Shown: positions 1-8,039, counted from the first letter of the stretch. The stretch is 23,436 nt of DNA from CAMDPA01 sp050186055 (GCA_050186055.1 JBFWYV010000042.1:1-23436); one strand, 5' to 3'. Numbers and translations are program-made. Notes: generated by a model from the letters alone, not told the origin.

Positions 1-1
1 G

Positions 2-202
2 GATACCGAGCTGTTCCGCGAGTGGTTCCAGGCGTTTGCGCAGAACGCGGGCATCACGCTGCACATCGCGACGCTCTACGGGGAAAACAACCACCATATC
101 GCCGAGACCTGCTATAAGGGACTGGCCAGGGCACTTCGTCAGGCGGTCGGCATCGATGAACGGCAGGCAGGTCGCGTACCATCGACCAAGGGCAGCCTGT
201 AG
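2..202 (+). CDS. hisB: Imidazoleglycerol-phosphate dehydratase, C-terminal part (5' end outside window)
   Basis: This is the last 66 codons of HisB, which dehydrates imidazole glycerol phosphate to imidazole acetol phosphate in cytoplasmic histidine synthesis. The frame enters open at base 2 and ends at TAG 200-202. The translated end includes GENNHHIAE, the family's metal-binding HH-x-x-E signature, followed by the usual terminal helix with an alanine/arginine-rich stretch. In many Hyphomicrobiales hisB is followed by a DUF2628 gene and hisH, as here, which supports the call. The fragment is intact to its stop; only the upstream part is missing because of the window edge. Confidence 0.93.
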   Translation, partial: DTELFREWFQAFAQNAGITLHIATLYGENNHHIAETCYKGLARALRQAVGIDERQAGRVPSTKGSL

Positions 203-300
203 GATGTCCCGCCTGCAGGAAGCCGTGAGCGTGCACCGGATACGCATCGGTGTGCGCCCGGGGCCACCACAGCCGGAACCGCCACGACAAGCGAACGCTG

Positions 301-813
301 ATGATCGTCTACACCGTCCATGAGCCGCCGGATCCGCCCGCCGACAAGCTCGACCGCGCGGCATCGCTGGTCTTCGTGCGCGACCGCTTCTCCTGGGGCG
401 CGCTTCTGTTCGGCCCGCTCTGGCTGTTGGCAAGCCGGTTCTGGCTGGCATTCGCTGCATATCTCCTGGCCGCGGTGCTGATCGTGGTTGCCGTCATGGC
501 GGCCGGCATCGGGGCCGGATGGATCGCGCTGCTTTTGTGCAGTCTGCACCTCATCATCGGGTTTGAGGCGGCAAGCATCGAGCGCTGGACGCTGGAACGC
601 AAAGGCTGGCACATGCTGGGCGTGGTGACCGGCCGCAGCGCCGAAGACTGCGAGCGACGGTTTTTCGAAAGCTGGCTCCCCGGCGAGCCGCACATCTCAG
701 GCACGAGATTGACAGAGCCGGCGGCAGGGCTGGCCGGATTGGCGGGGCAGATGAATACCTCGGGCCGCATGCAGACCGTGAAACCCGGGTGGCGTTCGAT
801 CCTGTCCCGCTAG
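301..813 (+). CDS. DUF2628 domain-containing small membrane protein
   Basis: This 170-residue protein resembles the DUF2628 family often found inside alphaproteobacterial his operons; its function is unknown. The N-terminus (IVYTVHEPP...) is cytosolic and charged and is followed by the family-like stretch RDRFSWGALLFGPLWLL. Hydrophobic segments lie near residues 32-50, 50-70 and 73-90, and the tail is polar. I chose the ATG at 301; an upstream GTG at 250 adds 17 residues that look non-coding (Arg/His-rich) and has no better ribosome site. No strong Shine-Dalgarno precedes 301. It lies 98 bp after hisB and 32 bp before hisH on the same strand, consistent with co-transcription. The 203-300 spacer holds nothing I recognise. 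Confidence 0.8.
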   Translation: MIVYTVHEPPDPPADKLDRAASLVFVRDRFSWGALLFGPLWLLASRFWLAFAAYLLAAVLIVVAVMAAGIGAGWIALLLCSLHLIIGFEAASIERWTLERKGWHMLGVVTGRSAEDCERRFFESWLPGEPHISGTRLTEPAAGLAGLAGQMNTSGRMQTVKPGWRSILSR

Positions 814-845
814 GCTGCCGCAGCAGACCGCATCGATAAGCATGG

Positions 846-1508
846 ATGAGCATGGCCGAACGCATCGTCATCATCGACTACGGATCGGGCAATCTGCATT
901 CCGCCCATAAATCGTTCGAACGCGCCGCGCGCGAAAGCGATGCAAATGCGAGCGTCGCGGTAAGCGCATCACCTCGCGACGTGGCTGCTGCGGACCGGGT
1001 CGTGCTCCCCGGCGTCGGCGCATTTGCGGACTGCCGGCGCGGCCTCAACGAAATCCCCGGCATGGTGGACGCGCTGGAGGACGTCGTGCGCCGCAGAGGC
1101 CGGCCGTTCCTCGGCATCTGCGTCGGCATGCAATTGCTGGCAACGCAGGGCCTGGAGTTCGGCGAGACGGCCGGGCTCGGCTGGATCGAGGGCGACGTGA
1201 CGGCGATCGTCCCCTCCGACCCGGCGCTGAAAATCCCGCACATGGGCTGGAACACCCTGGAGTTGCTTCGACCACATCCGCTGCTCGAAGGCTTGGCGAG
1301 CGGACCGGAGGGACTGCACGCCTATTTCGTGCACTCCTATCACCTTGCCGCCAGGCGCCGCTCGGACATCGTCGCGCTTACCGGCTACGGCGGCCCCGTC
1401 ACGGCGATGGTGGCGCGTGACAACATCGCCGGCACCCAGTTCCACCCCGAGAAGAGCCAGCGGCTGGGACTGGGGCTGATTGCCAATTTCCTGCGGTGGC
1501 GCCCGTGA
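846..1508 (+). CDS. hisH: Imidazole glycerol phosphate synthase, glutamine amidotransferase subunit
   Basis: HisH hydrolyses glutamine and channels ammonia to HisF, giving IGP and AICAR in histidine synthesis. The 220-residue protein is a class I (triad) amidotransferase. It opens with IVIIDYGSGNLHS and has the oxyanion/nucleophile segment FLGICVGMQLL with catalytic Cys92, then KIPHMGWN and the terminal FHPEKSQ motif giving His200 and Glu202. Length is normal for the family. ATG at 846 and ATG at 852 are both possible starts, and neither has a clear Shine-Dalgarno. Its obligate partner hisF, and hisA, would normally follow, but the next gene is an FkbM methyltransferase that overlaps the hisH stop. 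HisF must therefore come from elsewhere in the genome. Confidence 0.95.
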   Translation: MSMAERIVIIDYGSGNLHSAHKSFERAARESDANASVAVSASPRDVAAADRVVLPGVGAFADCRRGLNEIPGMVDALEDVVRRRGRPFLGICVGMQLLATQGLEFGETAGLGWIEGDVTAIVPSDPALKIPHMGWNTLELLRPHPLLEGLASGPEGLHAYFVHSYHLAARRRSDIVALTGYGGPVTAMVARDNIAGTQFHPEKSQRLGLGLIANFLRWRP

Positions 1509-2440
1509 CCGACCTCTCCTACAGTCAGAACATGGAGGACGTCCATATCTGGCAGGCCTTCGGCGGCAGGAGCGACGGTTTCTACATCGACATCGGCGCC
1601 GGTCACCCGATCGCGGACAACGTCACCTTCTGGCTGTATGAGCGCGGCTGGCAGGGCATCTGCGTCGAGCCGCAGCCGGCACTCGCCGCGCTCTATCAGT
1701 ATGTGCGCCCGCGCGACGTCGTGCTCGACCTGGTCGTGGGGCGCGCCAGCGGCGAGATCGATTTCCATATTGTCGACCGGCTGCACGGTCTCTCCACCAC
1801 GGTGGAACGCCACGCACAGGGCGCCGGTCAGCACGGCGCGGGCTATCGCACGGTGCGGATGCCGGTCGTGACCCTGGCCGACTTGTGCGAGGGCCGGGGC
1901 GTATCGGAAATCGACCTCCTCAAGATCGACGTCGAGGGCGGGGAGCCCGACGTGCTCGCCGGCAACGACTGGCAGCGCTTCCGGCCGAAGATGATCGTCG
2001 CGGAGGCGATCGTGCCCGGCAGCGACGCCCCAGGCTGGGAAGCGTGGGAGCCGCACCTCCTGGCCCACGGCTACACCTTCACGCTGTTCGATACGCTCAA
2101 CCGGTTCTACGTCGCCAACGAGCAGACCGAGCTTTTGGAACGGGCGCCGCGCGGCCGCGCCGATTGGGCGGCTGTGCGGCACATGTACGAGATCGGCCGG
2201 GCGCCGGAGAACGCGCGGCACCCCGATCATGCGCTTGCCAGGGAGCTTGAAAAGGGATTCCTCGCGAGCCTGCCCATGATCGACAAAGGCGTGCTGGCAA
2301 CGGTGCTGGCGAAGGCCCGCGGTCTGGAAGACAGCGCTGAGGTCGAGCGGTTGGCAGACTGGCTCGACAGCGAGGAGGCCCGCGCCACGCTTGGCCGCAT
2401 CGCCTGCGGATACGATGGCGGCCAGATCCACGACGACTGA
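1505..2440 (+). CDS. FkbM family SAM-dependent methyltransferase
   Basis: This 311-residue protein is a probable O-methyltransferase of the FkbM type, a family that modifies sugars, glycans or secondary metabolites; the substrate here is unknown. The family-typical YSQNMEDV opening (residues 6-13) is followed by the SAM-binding loop FYIDIGAGHP, an acidic strand end near GICVEPQP, and LLKIDVEGGEPDVL. The preferred start is GTG at 1505, which overlaps the hisH stop (GTGA, 1505-1508) and suggests translational coupling; an in-frame GTG at 1496 is the alternative. Conserved core motifs end near residue 200. The rest is a less conserved C-terminal region with charged helices. Its place inside a histidine operon is unusual. 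Confidence 0.87.
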   Translation: MTDLSYSQNMEDVHIWQAFGGRSDGFYIDIGAGHPIADNVTFWLYERGWQGICVEPQPALAALYQYVRPRDVVLDLVVGRASGEIDFHIVDRLHGLSTTVERHAQGAGQHGAGYRTVRMPVVTLADLCEGRGVSEIDLLKIDVEGGEPDVLAGNDWQRFRPKMIVAEAIVPGSDAPGWEAWEPHLLAHGYTFTLFDTLNRFYVANEQTELLERAPRGRADWAAVRHMYEIGRAPENARHPDHALARELEKGFLASLPMIDKGVLATVLAKARGLEDSAEVERLADWLDSEEARATLGRIACGYDGGQIHDD

Positions 2441-2474
2441 CCACGGGATAACTGGCGCTTGGCCGGGCCCCGCG

Positions 2475-2503
2475 TTGGCGAGACCATCGGAATCGCCTAG
2501 ATA
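2475..2503 (+). promoter_or_regulatory. Candidate thyA promoter, possibly giving a leaderless mRNA
   Basis: TTGGCG (2475-2480), a 17-nt spacer and TAGATA (2498-2503) resemble a housekeeping promoter. The -10 ends only 6 bp before the thyA ATG at 2510, so initiation would fall at or next to the start codon. This fits the absence of a Shine-Dalgarno. The -10 match is only partial. Confidence 0.28.
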
Positions 2504-2509
2504 AAGCGC

Positions 2510-3304
2510 ATGCAACAATACCTCGACCTGATGCGCCGCGTGCGCGAGACGGGAGCCAGCAAAACGGACCGCACCGGGACCGGCACACTGAGCGTGTTCG
2601 GTCACCAGATGCGGTTCGACCTAGCCGCCGGCTTCCCGCTCGTCACCACCAAGAAGCTGCATCTGAAATCGATCGTTCACGAGCTGATCTGGTTTCTCGC
2701 CGGCGACACCAACACCGCCTATCTGAACCAGCACGGGATATCGATCTGGGACGAGTGGGCGGACGAGCACGGCGATCTGGGGCCGGTCTACGGCAGGCAA
2801 TGGAGGTCATGGGCGGCGCCGGACGGCCGGACCATCGACCAGATCCAGGAAGCGGTCGAGACCCTGAAGACCGATCCAGACAGCAGGCGCATCATCGTCT
2901 CGGCCTGGAATCCGGCCGACATTCCCGACATGGCGCTGGCGCCCTGCCATTGCCTGTTCCAGTTCTACGTAGCCGATGGGCGGCTGTCGTGCCAGCTCTA
3001 CCAGCGCTCCGCCGATGTCTTCCTGGGCGTACCGTTCAATATCGCGAGCTACGCGCTTCTCACCATGATGATGGCGCAGGTGACGGGCCTGAAGCCGGGC
3101 GAGTTCGTGCACACGTTCGGGGATGCGCACCTCTACCTCAATCATCTGGAGCAGGCCGATCTGCAGCTATCCCGCCAGCCGCGGCCGCTGCCCACGATGT
3201 GGATCGATCCGGAGGTGACGTCGATCTTCAAGTTTACCCACGAGCACTTCAAGCTCGTCGGCTACGATCCGCACCCGCACATCAAGGCGCCGGTAGCGGT
3301 CTGA
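2510..3304 (+). CDS. thyA: Thymidylate synthase
   Basis: ThyA methylates dUMP to dTMP using 5,10-methylene-tetrahydrofolate, which becomes dihydrofolate. The 264-residue length equals that of the E. coli enzyme. Motifs seen in order are KTDRTGTGT (phosphate-binding Arg near residue 21), FPLVTTKK, the GRQWRSW segment, DPDSRRIIVSAWNP (Arg126/127), the catalytic LAPCHCLFQFYV with Cys146, the QRSADVFLGVPFNIASYA dUMP-binding segment, and HLYLNHLEQ. All key residues are present. The ATG at 2510 fits the family N-terminus (MQQYLDLM). folA follows 30 bp downstream and regenerates the folate that ThyA oxidises, so the two genes form a functional pair. No clear Shine-Dalgarno precedes the start. Confidence 0.97.
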   Translation: MQQYLDLMRRVRETGASKTDRTGTGTLSVFGHQMRFDLAAGFPLVTTKKLHLKSIVHELIWFLAGDTNTAYLNQHGISIWDEWADEHGDLGPVYGRQWRSWAAPDGRTIDQIQEAVETLKTDPDSRRIIVSAWNPADIPDMALAPCHCLFQFYVADGRLSCQLYQRSADVFLGVPFNIASYALLTMMMAQVTGLKPGEFVHTFGDAHLYLNHLEQADLQLSRQPRPLPTMWIDPEVTSIFKFTHEHFKLVGYDPHPHIKAPVAV

Positions 3305-3334
3305 TCCGTGGCCGGAAGTTGATCAGGCGGCAAC

Positions 3335-3844
3335 ATGCACATTTCGCTTATCGTCGCTGCAGCAGAGAACGGCGTGATCGGCCGTGACGGCCGCATTCCG
3401 TGGCATCAGAGATCCGACCTCAGACGGTTCCGCGCGCTGACCATGGGCAAGCCGGTGGTGATGGGGCGCAAGACGTTCCAGTCTCTCCCGAACGTGCTCG
3501 ACGGGCGCGACAATATCGTGGTCAGCCGTGATCCGGCCTTTCAGCCGGACGGTGCCCATGCGGCTCCGGATGTCGAGGCCGCCATCGCGTTGGCACGCAC
3601 CTGTGCGGCAAGGCGCGGCGTGGACGAGATCATGGTGATCGGCGGCGCCCAGGTCTACGCGGCAGTGCTGCCGATGGCGGATCGAATCTACCTGACGCGG
3701 GTACACGCAACCCTGCCGGGTGACACGTTCTTCGCCGATCCCGACCCGGCGGCGTGGGCGGAGGTGCGCCGCGAGTCCCTGCTCAAGGCCGACGGCGACG
3801 ACCACGCAGCAACCCTGATGGTGCTTGAACGCCGGCGCCTATAG
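3335..3844 (+). CDS. folA: Dihydrofolate reductase
   Basis: This 169-residue enzyme reduces dihydrofolate to tetrahydrofolate with NADPH, closing the cycle opened by thyA just upstream. It shows the standard order of DHFR motifs: ISLIVAAAENGVIGRDGRIPW at the N-terminus, with catalytic Asp28 in the following helix (QRSDLRRF), then KPVVMGRKTFQSL, the NADPH-binding IMVIGGAQVYAAVLP, and the terminal strand YLTRVHATLPGDTFF. Length and spacing are normal, so it looks like a chromosomal, not a plasmid-type, reductase. GATCAGGCGGCAAC before the ATG gives a weak ribosome site. The gene ends at TAG 3842-3844. The next 242 bp are non-coding and hold the candidate hflK promoter. Confidence 0.95.
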   Translation: MHISLIVAAAENGVIGRDGRIPWHQRSDLRRFRALTMGKPVVMGRKTFQSLPNVLDGRDNIVVSRDPAFQPDGAHAAPDVEAAIALARTCAARRGVDEIMVIGGAQVYAAVLPMADRIYLTRVHATLPGDTFFADPDPAAWAEVRRESLLKADGDDHAATLMVLERRRL

Positions 3845-3933
3845 CAAAACATAACAAAAAATGCCGTCAAACGCCCGTATTCCGGCGGCGAGACTTGACC
3901 GGGAGCGTCCGGCTACCAATCTGAAGCTTGCGG

Positions 3934-3962
3934 TTTGCGCGTGTTGGTTGCGTGCCCTATAA
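3934..3962 (+). promoter_or_regulatory. Candidate housekeeping promoter for hflK-hflC
   Basis: TTTGCG (3934-3939), a 17-nt spacer and CTATAA (3957-3962) lie in the folA-hflK gap, about 125 bp before the hflK ATG. The CTATAA hexamer matches the alphaproteobacterial RpoD -10 preference; the -35 is only moderate. An AT-rich patch (3844-3861) lies 70 bp upstream. Confidence 0.38.
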
Positions 3963-4086
3963 GCGTCGTTCAATTTGCTGTCCGTCCACGGGCAGCGGCA
4001 AGCGCCAGGTTTAACGGCGACGTCATGAACCGCTGAGGCCTCAGCCGACAGGCCAGATCCCCAAAGCGCAAGGAGTGGCATTACGA

Positions 4087-5259
4087 ATGCCTTGGAACAA
4101 TCAGAGTGGCAACGGCGGCGGCTGGAAAAGCGGCGGCGGAGGGGGCGGCCCCTGGGGGCAAGGTCCTTGGGGGCAAGGTCCAGGCGGAGGCAGTCAGCCG
4201 CCTGATCTGGAGGATATTCTAAAGCGCGGGCAGGACCGGCTGAAACAAGTGATGCCGGGCTCGGGCGGCATTCCGGGACCACTGATCTTCCTCGGCGTGA
4301 TCGTAGCGGCGGCCATCGCTGCCTTCTATCTGTTCACGTTCCAGGTGCGGCCGGACGAGCAGGGTATCGTGCTGCGGTTCGGGCAGTATGTACGCTGGGA
4401 GCCGGCCGGATTGCATTTCCGCCTGCCTTACCCGATCGAGGAAGTGCTCACCCCGCGCGTCACCGCCCAGAACTCGACCAAGATCGGCTTCAGGACCGCG
4501 GGCGGCCGCGGTTCGGGCTCTTTGGCGCGGGACGTTCCTGAGGAGAGCCTGATGCTGACGGGCGACGAGAACATCGTCGACGTCGACTTCGAGGTATTCT
4601 GGCGCATCAAGACGCTGGCGGATGCCAAGACGGGCCAGACCGGCGCCCAACAATACCTGTTCAATATTCAGAACCCGATGACGACGGTCAAGGAAGTGGC
4701 GGAAAGCTCGATGCGCGAGATCGTCGGCAAGTCCGATATCGCGCCGTTGCTGACCGGCGCCCGCCAGAAAACCGAGCGGGAAGTGCAAGCGCTCATGCAG
4801 AGGACGCTCGACAGCTATAATTCTGGCATCGAGATCACCCAGGTCCAGCTGCAGAAGGTCGATCCTCCGGGCAAAGTGATCGACGCGTTCCGTGACGTGC
4901 AGGCCGCGCGCGCGGACCAGGAGCGCTTGCAGAACGAAGCCATGGCGTACGCGAACCGGGTTGTGCCGGAGGCCCGAGGCGAGGCCGAGCGCATCCTGCA
5001 AGGCGCAGAGGGCTACAAGCAGCAGACGGTGGCGGAGGCCGTCGGTCAGGCGGCGCGCTTCAACCAGATCTATGAAGAATACCGGAAGGCTCCGGAGGTG
5101 ACCCGGCGCCGGATCTTCCTGGAGACGATGGAGAGCGTGTTCGGCGGCACCGACAAGATCATTCTCGACAACAAGGGCGGCCAGGGCGTCGTTCCGTATC
5201 TGCCGCTCAACGAGCTCAATCAGCAGCGCAGCCCGACGACGACGCAGGGAGGCAAGTAG
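4087..5259 (+). CDS. hflK: HflK, SPFH/prohibitin-family membrane subunit of the FtsH modulator complex
   Basis: HflK and HflC form a large periplasm-facing cage around the inner-membrane protease FtsH and modulate turnover of membrane proteins. The 390-residue protein starts MPWNNQSGNGGG, the typical HflK opening, followed by a Gly/Pro/Trp-rich cytosolic tail (residues ~1-36). One transmembrane helix spans ~63-84, and a PHB/SPFH domain follows (VRPDEQGIVLRFGQYV, then LTGDENIVDVDFEVFWRI) with a long alpha-helical coiled region. I chose ATG 4087 because AGGAG lies just upstream; GTG 4075 would overlap that site. A 15-bp direct repeat (GGGGGCAAGGTCC at 4154-4166 and 4169-4181) encodes the duplicated PWGQG motif. 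hflC begins 1 bp after its stop. Confidence 0.95.
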   Translation: MPWNNQSGNGGGWKSGGGGGGPWGQGPWGQGPGGGSQPPDLEDILKRGQDRLKQVMPGSGGIPGPLIFLGVIVAAAIAAFYLFTFQVRPDEQGIVLRFGQYVRWEPAGLHFRLPYPIEEVLTPRVTAQNSTKIGFRTAGGRGSGSLARDVPEESLMLTGDENIVDVDFEVFWRIKTLADAKTGQTGAQQYLFNIQNPMTTVKEVAESSMREIVGKSDIAPLLTGARQKTEREVQALMQRTLDSYNSGIEITQVQLQKVDPPGKVIDAFRDVQAARADQERLQNEAMAYANRVVPEARGEAERILQGAEGYKQQTVAEAVGQAARFNQIYEEYRKAPEVTRRRIFLETMESVFGGTDKIILDNKGGQGVVPYLPLNELNQQRSPTTTQGGK

Positions 5260-5260
5260 G

Positions 5261-6178
5261 ATGTTGAAAGGACTCCTCGCATTCGTACTCGTGGTCCTCG
5301 GCGCTGCCGCAGCCGCAGTCTATTTTTCGGCGTTCATCGTGCGCCAGACCCAGCAGGCGATCGTGCTCCAGTTCGGCGAACCGGTGAGTCAGATCTCCAC
5401 GCCGGGCCTGCACTGGAAAATACCGGTAGCGCAAACCGTCGAATACTTCGACAAACGCGTGCTCGACCTCGACAGCTCGCCGCAGGAGGTGATCGCCTCC
5501 GACCAGAAGCGGCTGGTCGTCGACGCATTCGCACGGTTCAAGATCGTCAATCCGCTGCTGTTCTATCAGACCGTCCGCGACGAGCGCACGGCGCGCGAGC
5601 GGCTGGGCGCACTGCTGGAAGGGGCGCTCCGGCGAGCGCTTGGTGCTGCGACCTTCACCGACGTCGTGCGAGACAAGCGCGAAGCCCTGATGTCCACGAT
5701 CACGGAACAGGTCAACCAGGAGGCAGCCGATCTCGGAATCCAGGTCATCGACGTCAGGATCAAGCGCGCCGATCTGCCCGACGCCAACAGCGAAGCGATC
5801 TACAGGCGGATGCAGACGGAGCGTCAGCGCGAGGCGGCCGAAGCCCGCGCGGAAGGTTCGGCGGCGGCCAACCGGATTCGCGCCACTGCCGACCGCGAGG
5901 CTACCGTCATCAAGGCGGAGGCGACCAAGAAGGGCGAGCAGACCCGAGGCGAAGGCGATGCTGAACGCAATCGCGTTTTTGCCGAAGCATTCGGCAAGGA
6001 CCCCGACTTCTTCGGATTCTATCGGTCGATGCAGGCCTACAGGGAGGGCATCAAGTCGGGCGACACGCGTCTCGTCCTGTCGCCTGACAGCGAGTTCTTC
6101 CGATACTTCAACAACCCGCTCGGGACGCCGCCGCCCGCCGCCAACCAAGGCGGTGGATCCGGCAACTCGCGCCGCTGA
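5261..6178 (+). CDS. hflC: HflC, SPFH/prohibitin-family partner of HflK
   Basis: This 305-residue subunit is the partner of HflK in the FtsH-regulating membrane complex. An N-terminal signal-anchor helix (LLAFVLVVLGAAAAAVYFSA, about residues 4-23) precedes the SPFH core IVRQTQQAIVLQFGEPV and TPGLHWKIP. An Ala/Glu/Arg-rich coiled coil follows (ERQREAAEARAEGSAAA and neighbours), and the conserved terminal DSEFFRYF segment is typical of HflC. The ATG at 5261 overlaps the spacer after the hflK TAG. The ribosome site GGAGG lies inside the hflK end, so expression is likely coupled. The C-terminus ends in a Pro/Gly/Asn-rich tail. Length matches the family. Confidence 0.95.
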   Translation: MLKGLLAFVLVVLGAAAAAVYFSAFIVRQTQQAIVLQFGEPVSQISTPGLHWKIPVAQTVEYFDKRVLDLDSSPQEVIASDQKRLVVDAFARFKIVNPLLFYQTVRDERTARERLGALLEGALRRALGAATFTDVVRDKREALMSTITEQVNQEAADLGIQVIDVRIKRADLPDANSEAIYRRMQTERQREAAEARAEGSAAANRIRATADREATVIKAEATKKGEQTRGEGDAERNRVFAEAFGKDPDFFGFYRSMQAYREGIKSGDTRLVLSPDSEFFRYFNNPLGTPPPAANQGGGSGNSRR

Positions 6179-6190
6179 TACGGGCCGGCC

Positions 6191-6376
6191 ATGGGCGACC
6201 TGATCGTCGGCCTCGGCCTGGTGCTGGTCATCGAAGGCTTGATCTGGGCGCTGGCACCTTCGTTCGGGATGCGGCTGCTGGCAGCGGCCGTATCCACGCC
6301 ATATCAGATGCTCAGACTGGCCGGAGCATTATCGGTCGCGGCCGGTGTGCTGCTCGTGTGGATCGTGCGAGGATAG
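6191..6376 (+). CDS. DUF2065 family small membrane protein
   Basis: This is a 61-residue, very hydrophobic protein with two probable helices (residues ~4-20 and ~42-59) separated by a short loop with an RLLAAAVSTPYQMLRLAG segment. It matches the pattern of the DUF2065 family, whose genes commonly lie directly after hflC. Its role is unknown, but the conserved position suggests a link to HflKC/FtsH membrane quality control (inference). The start ATG at 6191 is 12 bp after the hflC stop, with only a weak GG-rich ribosome site. It is short enough to be missed by automatic annotation but is well supported by context and amino-acid composition. Confidence 0.82.
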   Translation: MGDLIVGLGLVLVIEGLIWALAPSFGMRLLAAAVSTPYQMLRLAGALSVAAGVLLVWIVRG

Positions 6377-6411
6377 GCCGTTTTACCCATGGCGATCAGA
6401 AGCCGGAGCCG

Positions 6412-6441
6412 TTGACAGACACTGCCGCCGAACCAAATGAT
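6412..6441 (+). promoter_or_regulatory. Candidate promoter for the degP-type protease
   Basis: A perfect TTGACA (6412-6417) is followed by 18 nt and AATGAT (6436-6441). It lies 75 bp upstream of the protease start in the 139-bp gap after the DUF2065 gene. Predicted initiation is near 6448, which leaves a leader of about 68 nt. Confidence 0.45.
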
Positions 6442-6458
6442 AGCTTGATATCCGGCAC

Positions 6459-6474
6459 ACGCCGGCACCGGCGT
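6459..6474 (+). promoter_or_regulatory. Perfect 7+7 bp inverted repeat in the protease leader
   Basis: ACGCCGG-CA-CCGGCGT is an exact inverted repeat with a 2-nt centre, placed about 11-26 bp after the predicted transcription start. The position suits an operator for a dimeric regulator. As RNA it would need to open one or two pairs to form a loop. Which of these applies, if either, is not shown. Confidence 0.35.
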
Positions 6475-6515
6475 AGACTCGCAATTCGCGCCGGATTTGA
6501 TCGAGGTTCACACGA

Positions 6516-8039
6516 ATGCCAACCGATGCCACTGGTGCCGCCAAACGCCGGCCGGGCCGATCTGGGCGTGCCGACTGGACTGTGCGACGGTCCCCGATGA
6601 ACAGGTTTCTGCCGACATCGACAGCCATCGCAGGCCTTGCGTTGGCGGTCACGGGCCTGGTCCAGCCCGCGCAGGCGCAGAAGCCCGGACCGCAGACGAT
6701 CGCGCCCATAGCACAACGGCTGACTCCCGCTGTCGTCAATATCTCGACAAGCCATACCGTGAAGGGGACGTCCGGCACCCCATTGCCCCGCGTGCCCAAG
6801 GGATCTCCGTTCGAGGAGTTCTTCAAGGATTTCTTCAACTCGGGATCGGCCGGCGGACAGCGTCCGGAACGCAAGGTTTCGTCGCTCGGCTCCGGGTTCG
6901 TGATCGACGGCAAGGCAGGGCTGATCGTCACCAACGTGCACGTCATCGAAGGCGCAGACGAGATCGTCGCCAACTTCTCGGACGGGAGCAAGCTGAAGGT
7001 CGACAAGGTCGTTGGCCGCGATTCGAAGACGGACCTCGCGGTTCTGAAAGTCACGCCGAAGAAGCCTTTGCCGTCGGTCAAGTTCGGCAGCTCGGAGCAG
7101 ATCAAAGTCGGCGACTGGGTGATGGCGATCGGCAATCCGTTCGGTTTGGGCGGCACGGTGACCGTTGGGATCATCTCCGCCAAGGCGCGCGACATCAACA
7201 CCGGGCCCTACGACGACTACCTGCAGACGGATGCCGCGATCAACAAGGGCAACTCCGGCGGCCCCCTGTTCAACATGGACGGCGACGTGGTCGGCGTGAA
7301 CACGGCCATTATTTCTCCGACCGGCGGATCGATCGGCATCGGCTTTGCCGTGCCGGCCGACACTGCAGTCAAGGTCATCGATCAGCTCAGCAGGTTCGGC
7401 GAGGTTCGCCGCGGGTGGCTCGGCGTCAATGTCTCGAGCGTGACCGAGGAGCTTGCCAAGGAGCTTGGCGTCGAGGAAGGCGTCGGCGCGCACGTGGCGA
7501 GCGTCTCGCCCAACAGCCCGGCTGAGAAGGGCGGCATCGAGACCGGCGACGTGATCACGAAGTTCGACGGGCATGCGATATCGACGATGCGCGGACTGCC
7601 CCGCGTGGTGGCGGAGACGCCGGTCGGCAAGAACGTCGCGGTGGAGTTCCTGCGCAAAGGAAAGAAGCAGCAGACCAGCATTTCGGTCGGCCGGCTTGCA
7701 GAGGACGATACCGGGGCTCCTGTCGACAGTCAGGCCGGTGAACGTCGCCTGATGGGCCTCAAGCTGTCGGAGCTGACGGACGAGCTCAAGCGAAAATACC
7801 TGCTCAAGGACACGACCAAAGGTGTCGTCGTCACCGAGGTCGACGAGACCGGCCCGGCCAAGGATCTGGGCCTTAAGCCGGGCGACGTCATCGTCGAGGT
7901 GCAGGACGAACCGGTCACTAAGCTGAGCGAGATCGCAGAGCGTATCGAGAAGGTGCGCAAGAGCGGCAGGCGGCAGATCCTCCTGCGCGTCGAGAATGCG
8001 AAGGGAGAGGTTCGCAGCATAGCGCTGCCGTTCCAGTAA
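6516..8039 (+). CDS. degP: Do/DegP-family periplasmic serine endopeptidase (HtrA)
   Basis: This HtrA-type protease/chaperone handles misfolded periplasmic proteins. The 507-residue reading has a signal peptide (hydrophobic core ~35-48, AQA cleavage near 55) and a trypsin-like domain with His142 (TNVHVIEG), Asp173 (SKTDLAVL) and Ser247 (GNSGGP). Two PDZ domains follow (~298-380 and ~415-500), as in DegP/DegQ. The catalytic triad is complete. ATG 6516 has GAGG nine bases upstream; the internal ATG 6597 (MNRFLPTS...) would give a more standard signal peptide but lacks a good ribosome site, so the start is uncertain. It follows hflKC and DUF2065 but has its own candidate promoter. DegP and DegQ-type paralogues cannot be told apart here. 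Confidence 0.93.
   Translation: MPTDATGAAKRRPGRSGRADWTVRRSPMNRFLPTSTAIAGLALAVTGLVQPAQAQKPGPQTIAPIAQRLTPAVVNISTSHTVKGTSGTPLPRVPKGSPFEEFFKDFFNSGSAGGQRPERKVSSLGSGFVIDGKAGLIVTNVHVIEGADEIVANFSDGSKLKVDKVVGRDSKTDLAVLKVTPKKPLPSVKFGSSEQIKVGDWVMAIGNPFGLGGTVTVGIISAKARDINTGPYDDYLQTDAAINKGNSGGPLFNMDGDVVGVNTAIISPTGGSIGIGFAVPADTAVKVIDQLSRFGEVRRGWLGVNVSSVTEELAKELGVEEGVGAHVASVSPNSPAEKGGIETGDVITKFDGHAISTMRGLPRVVAETPVGKNVAVEFLRKGKKQQTSISVGRLAEDDTGAPVDSQAGERRLMGLKLSELTDELKRKYLLKDTTKGVVVTEVDETGPAKDLGLKPGDVIVEVQDEPVTKLSEIAERIEKVRKSGRRQILLRVENAKGEVRSIALPFQ

Noticed and set aside
1385..2605. 406-codon open frame on the minus strand opposite the FkbM gene
   Set aside because: It runs across parts of hisH, FkbM and thyA. 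Composition fits a shadow frame, and all three plus-strand genes are clearly real.
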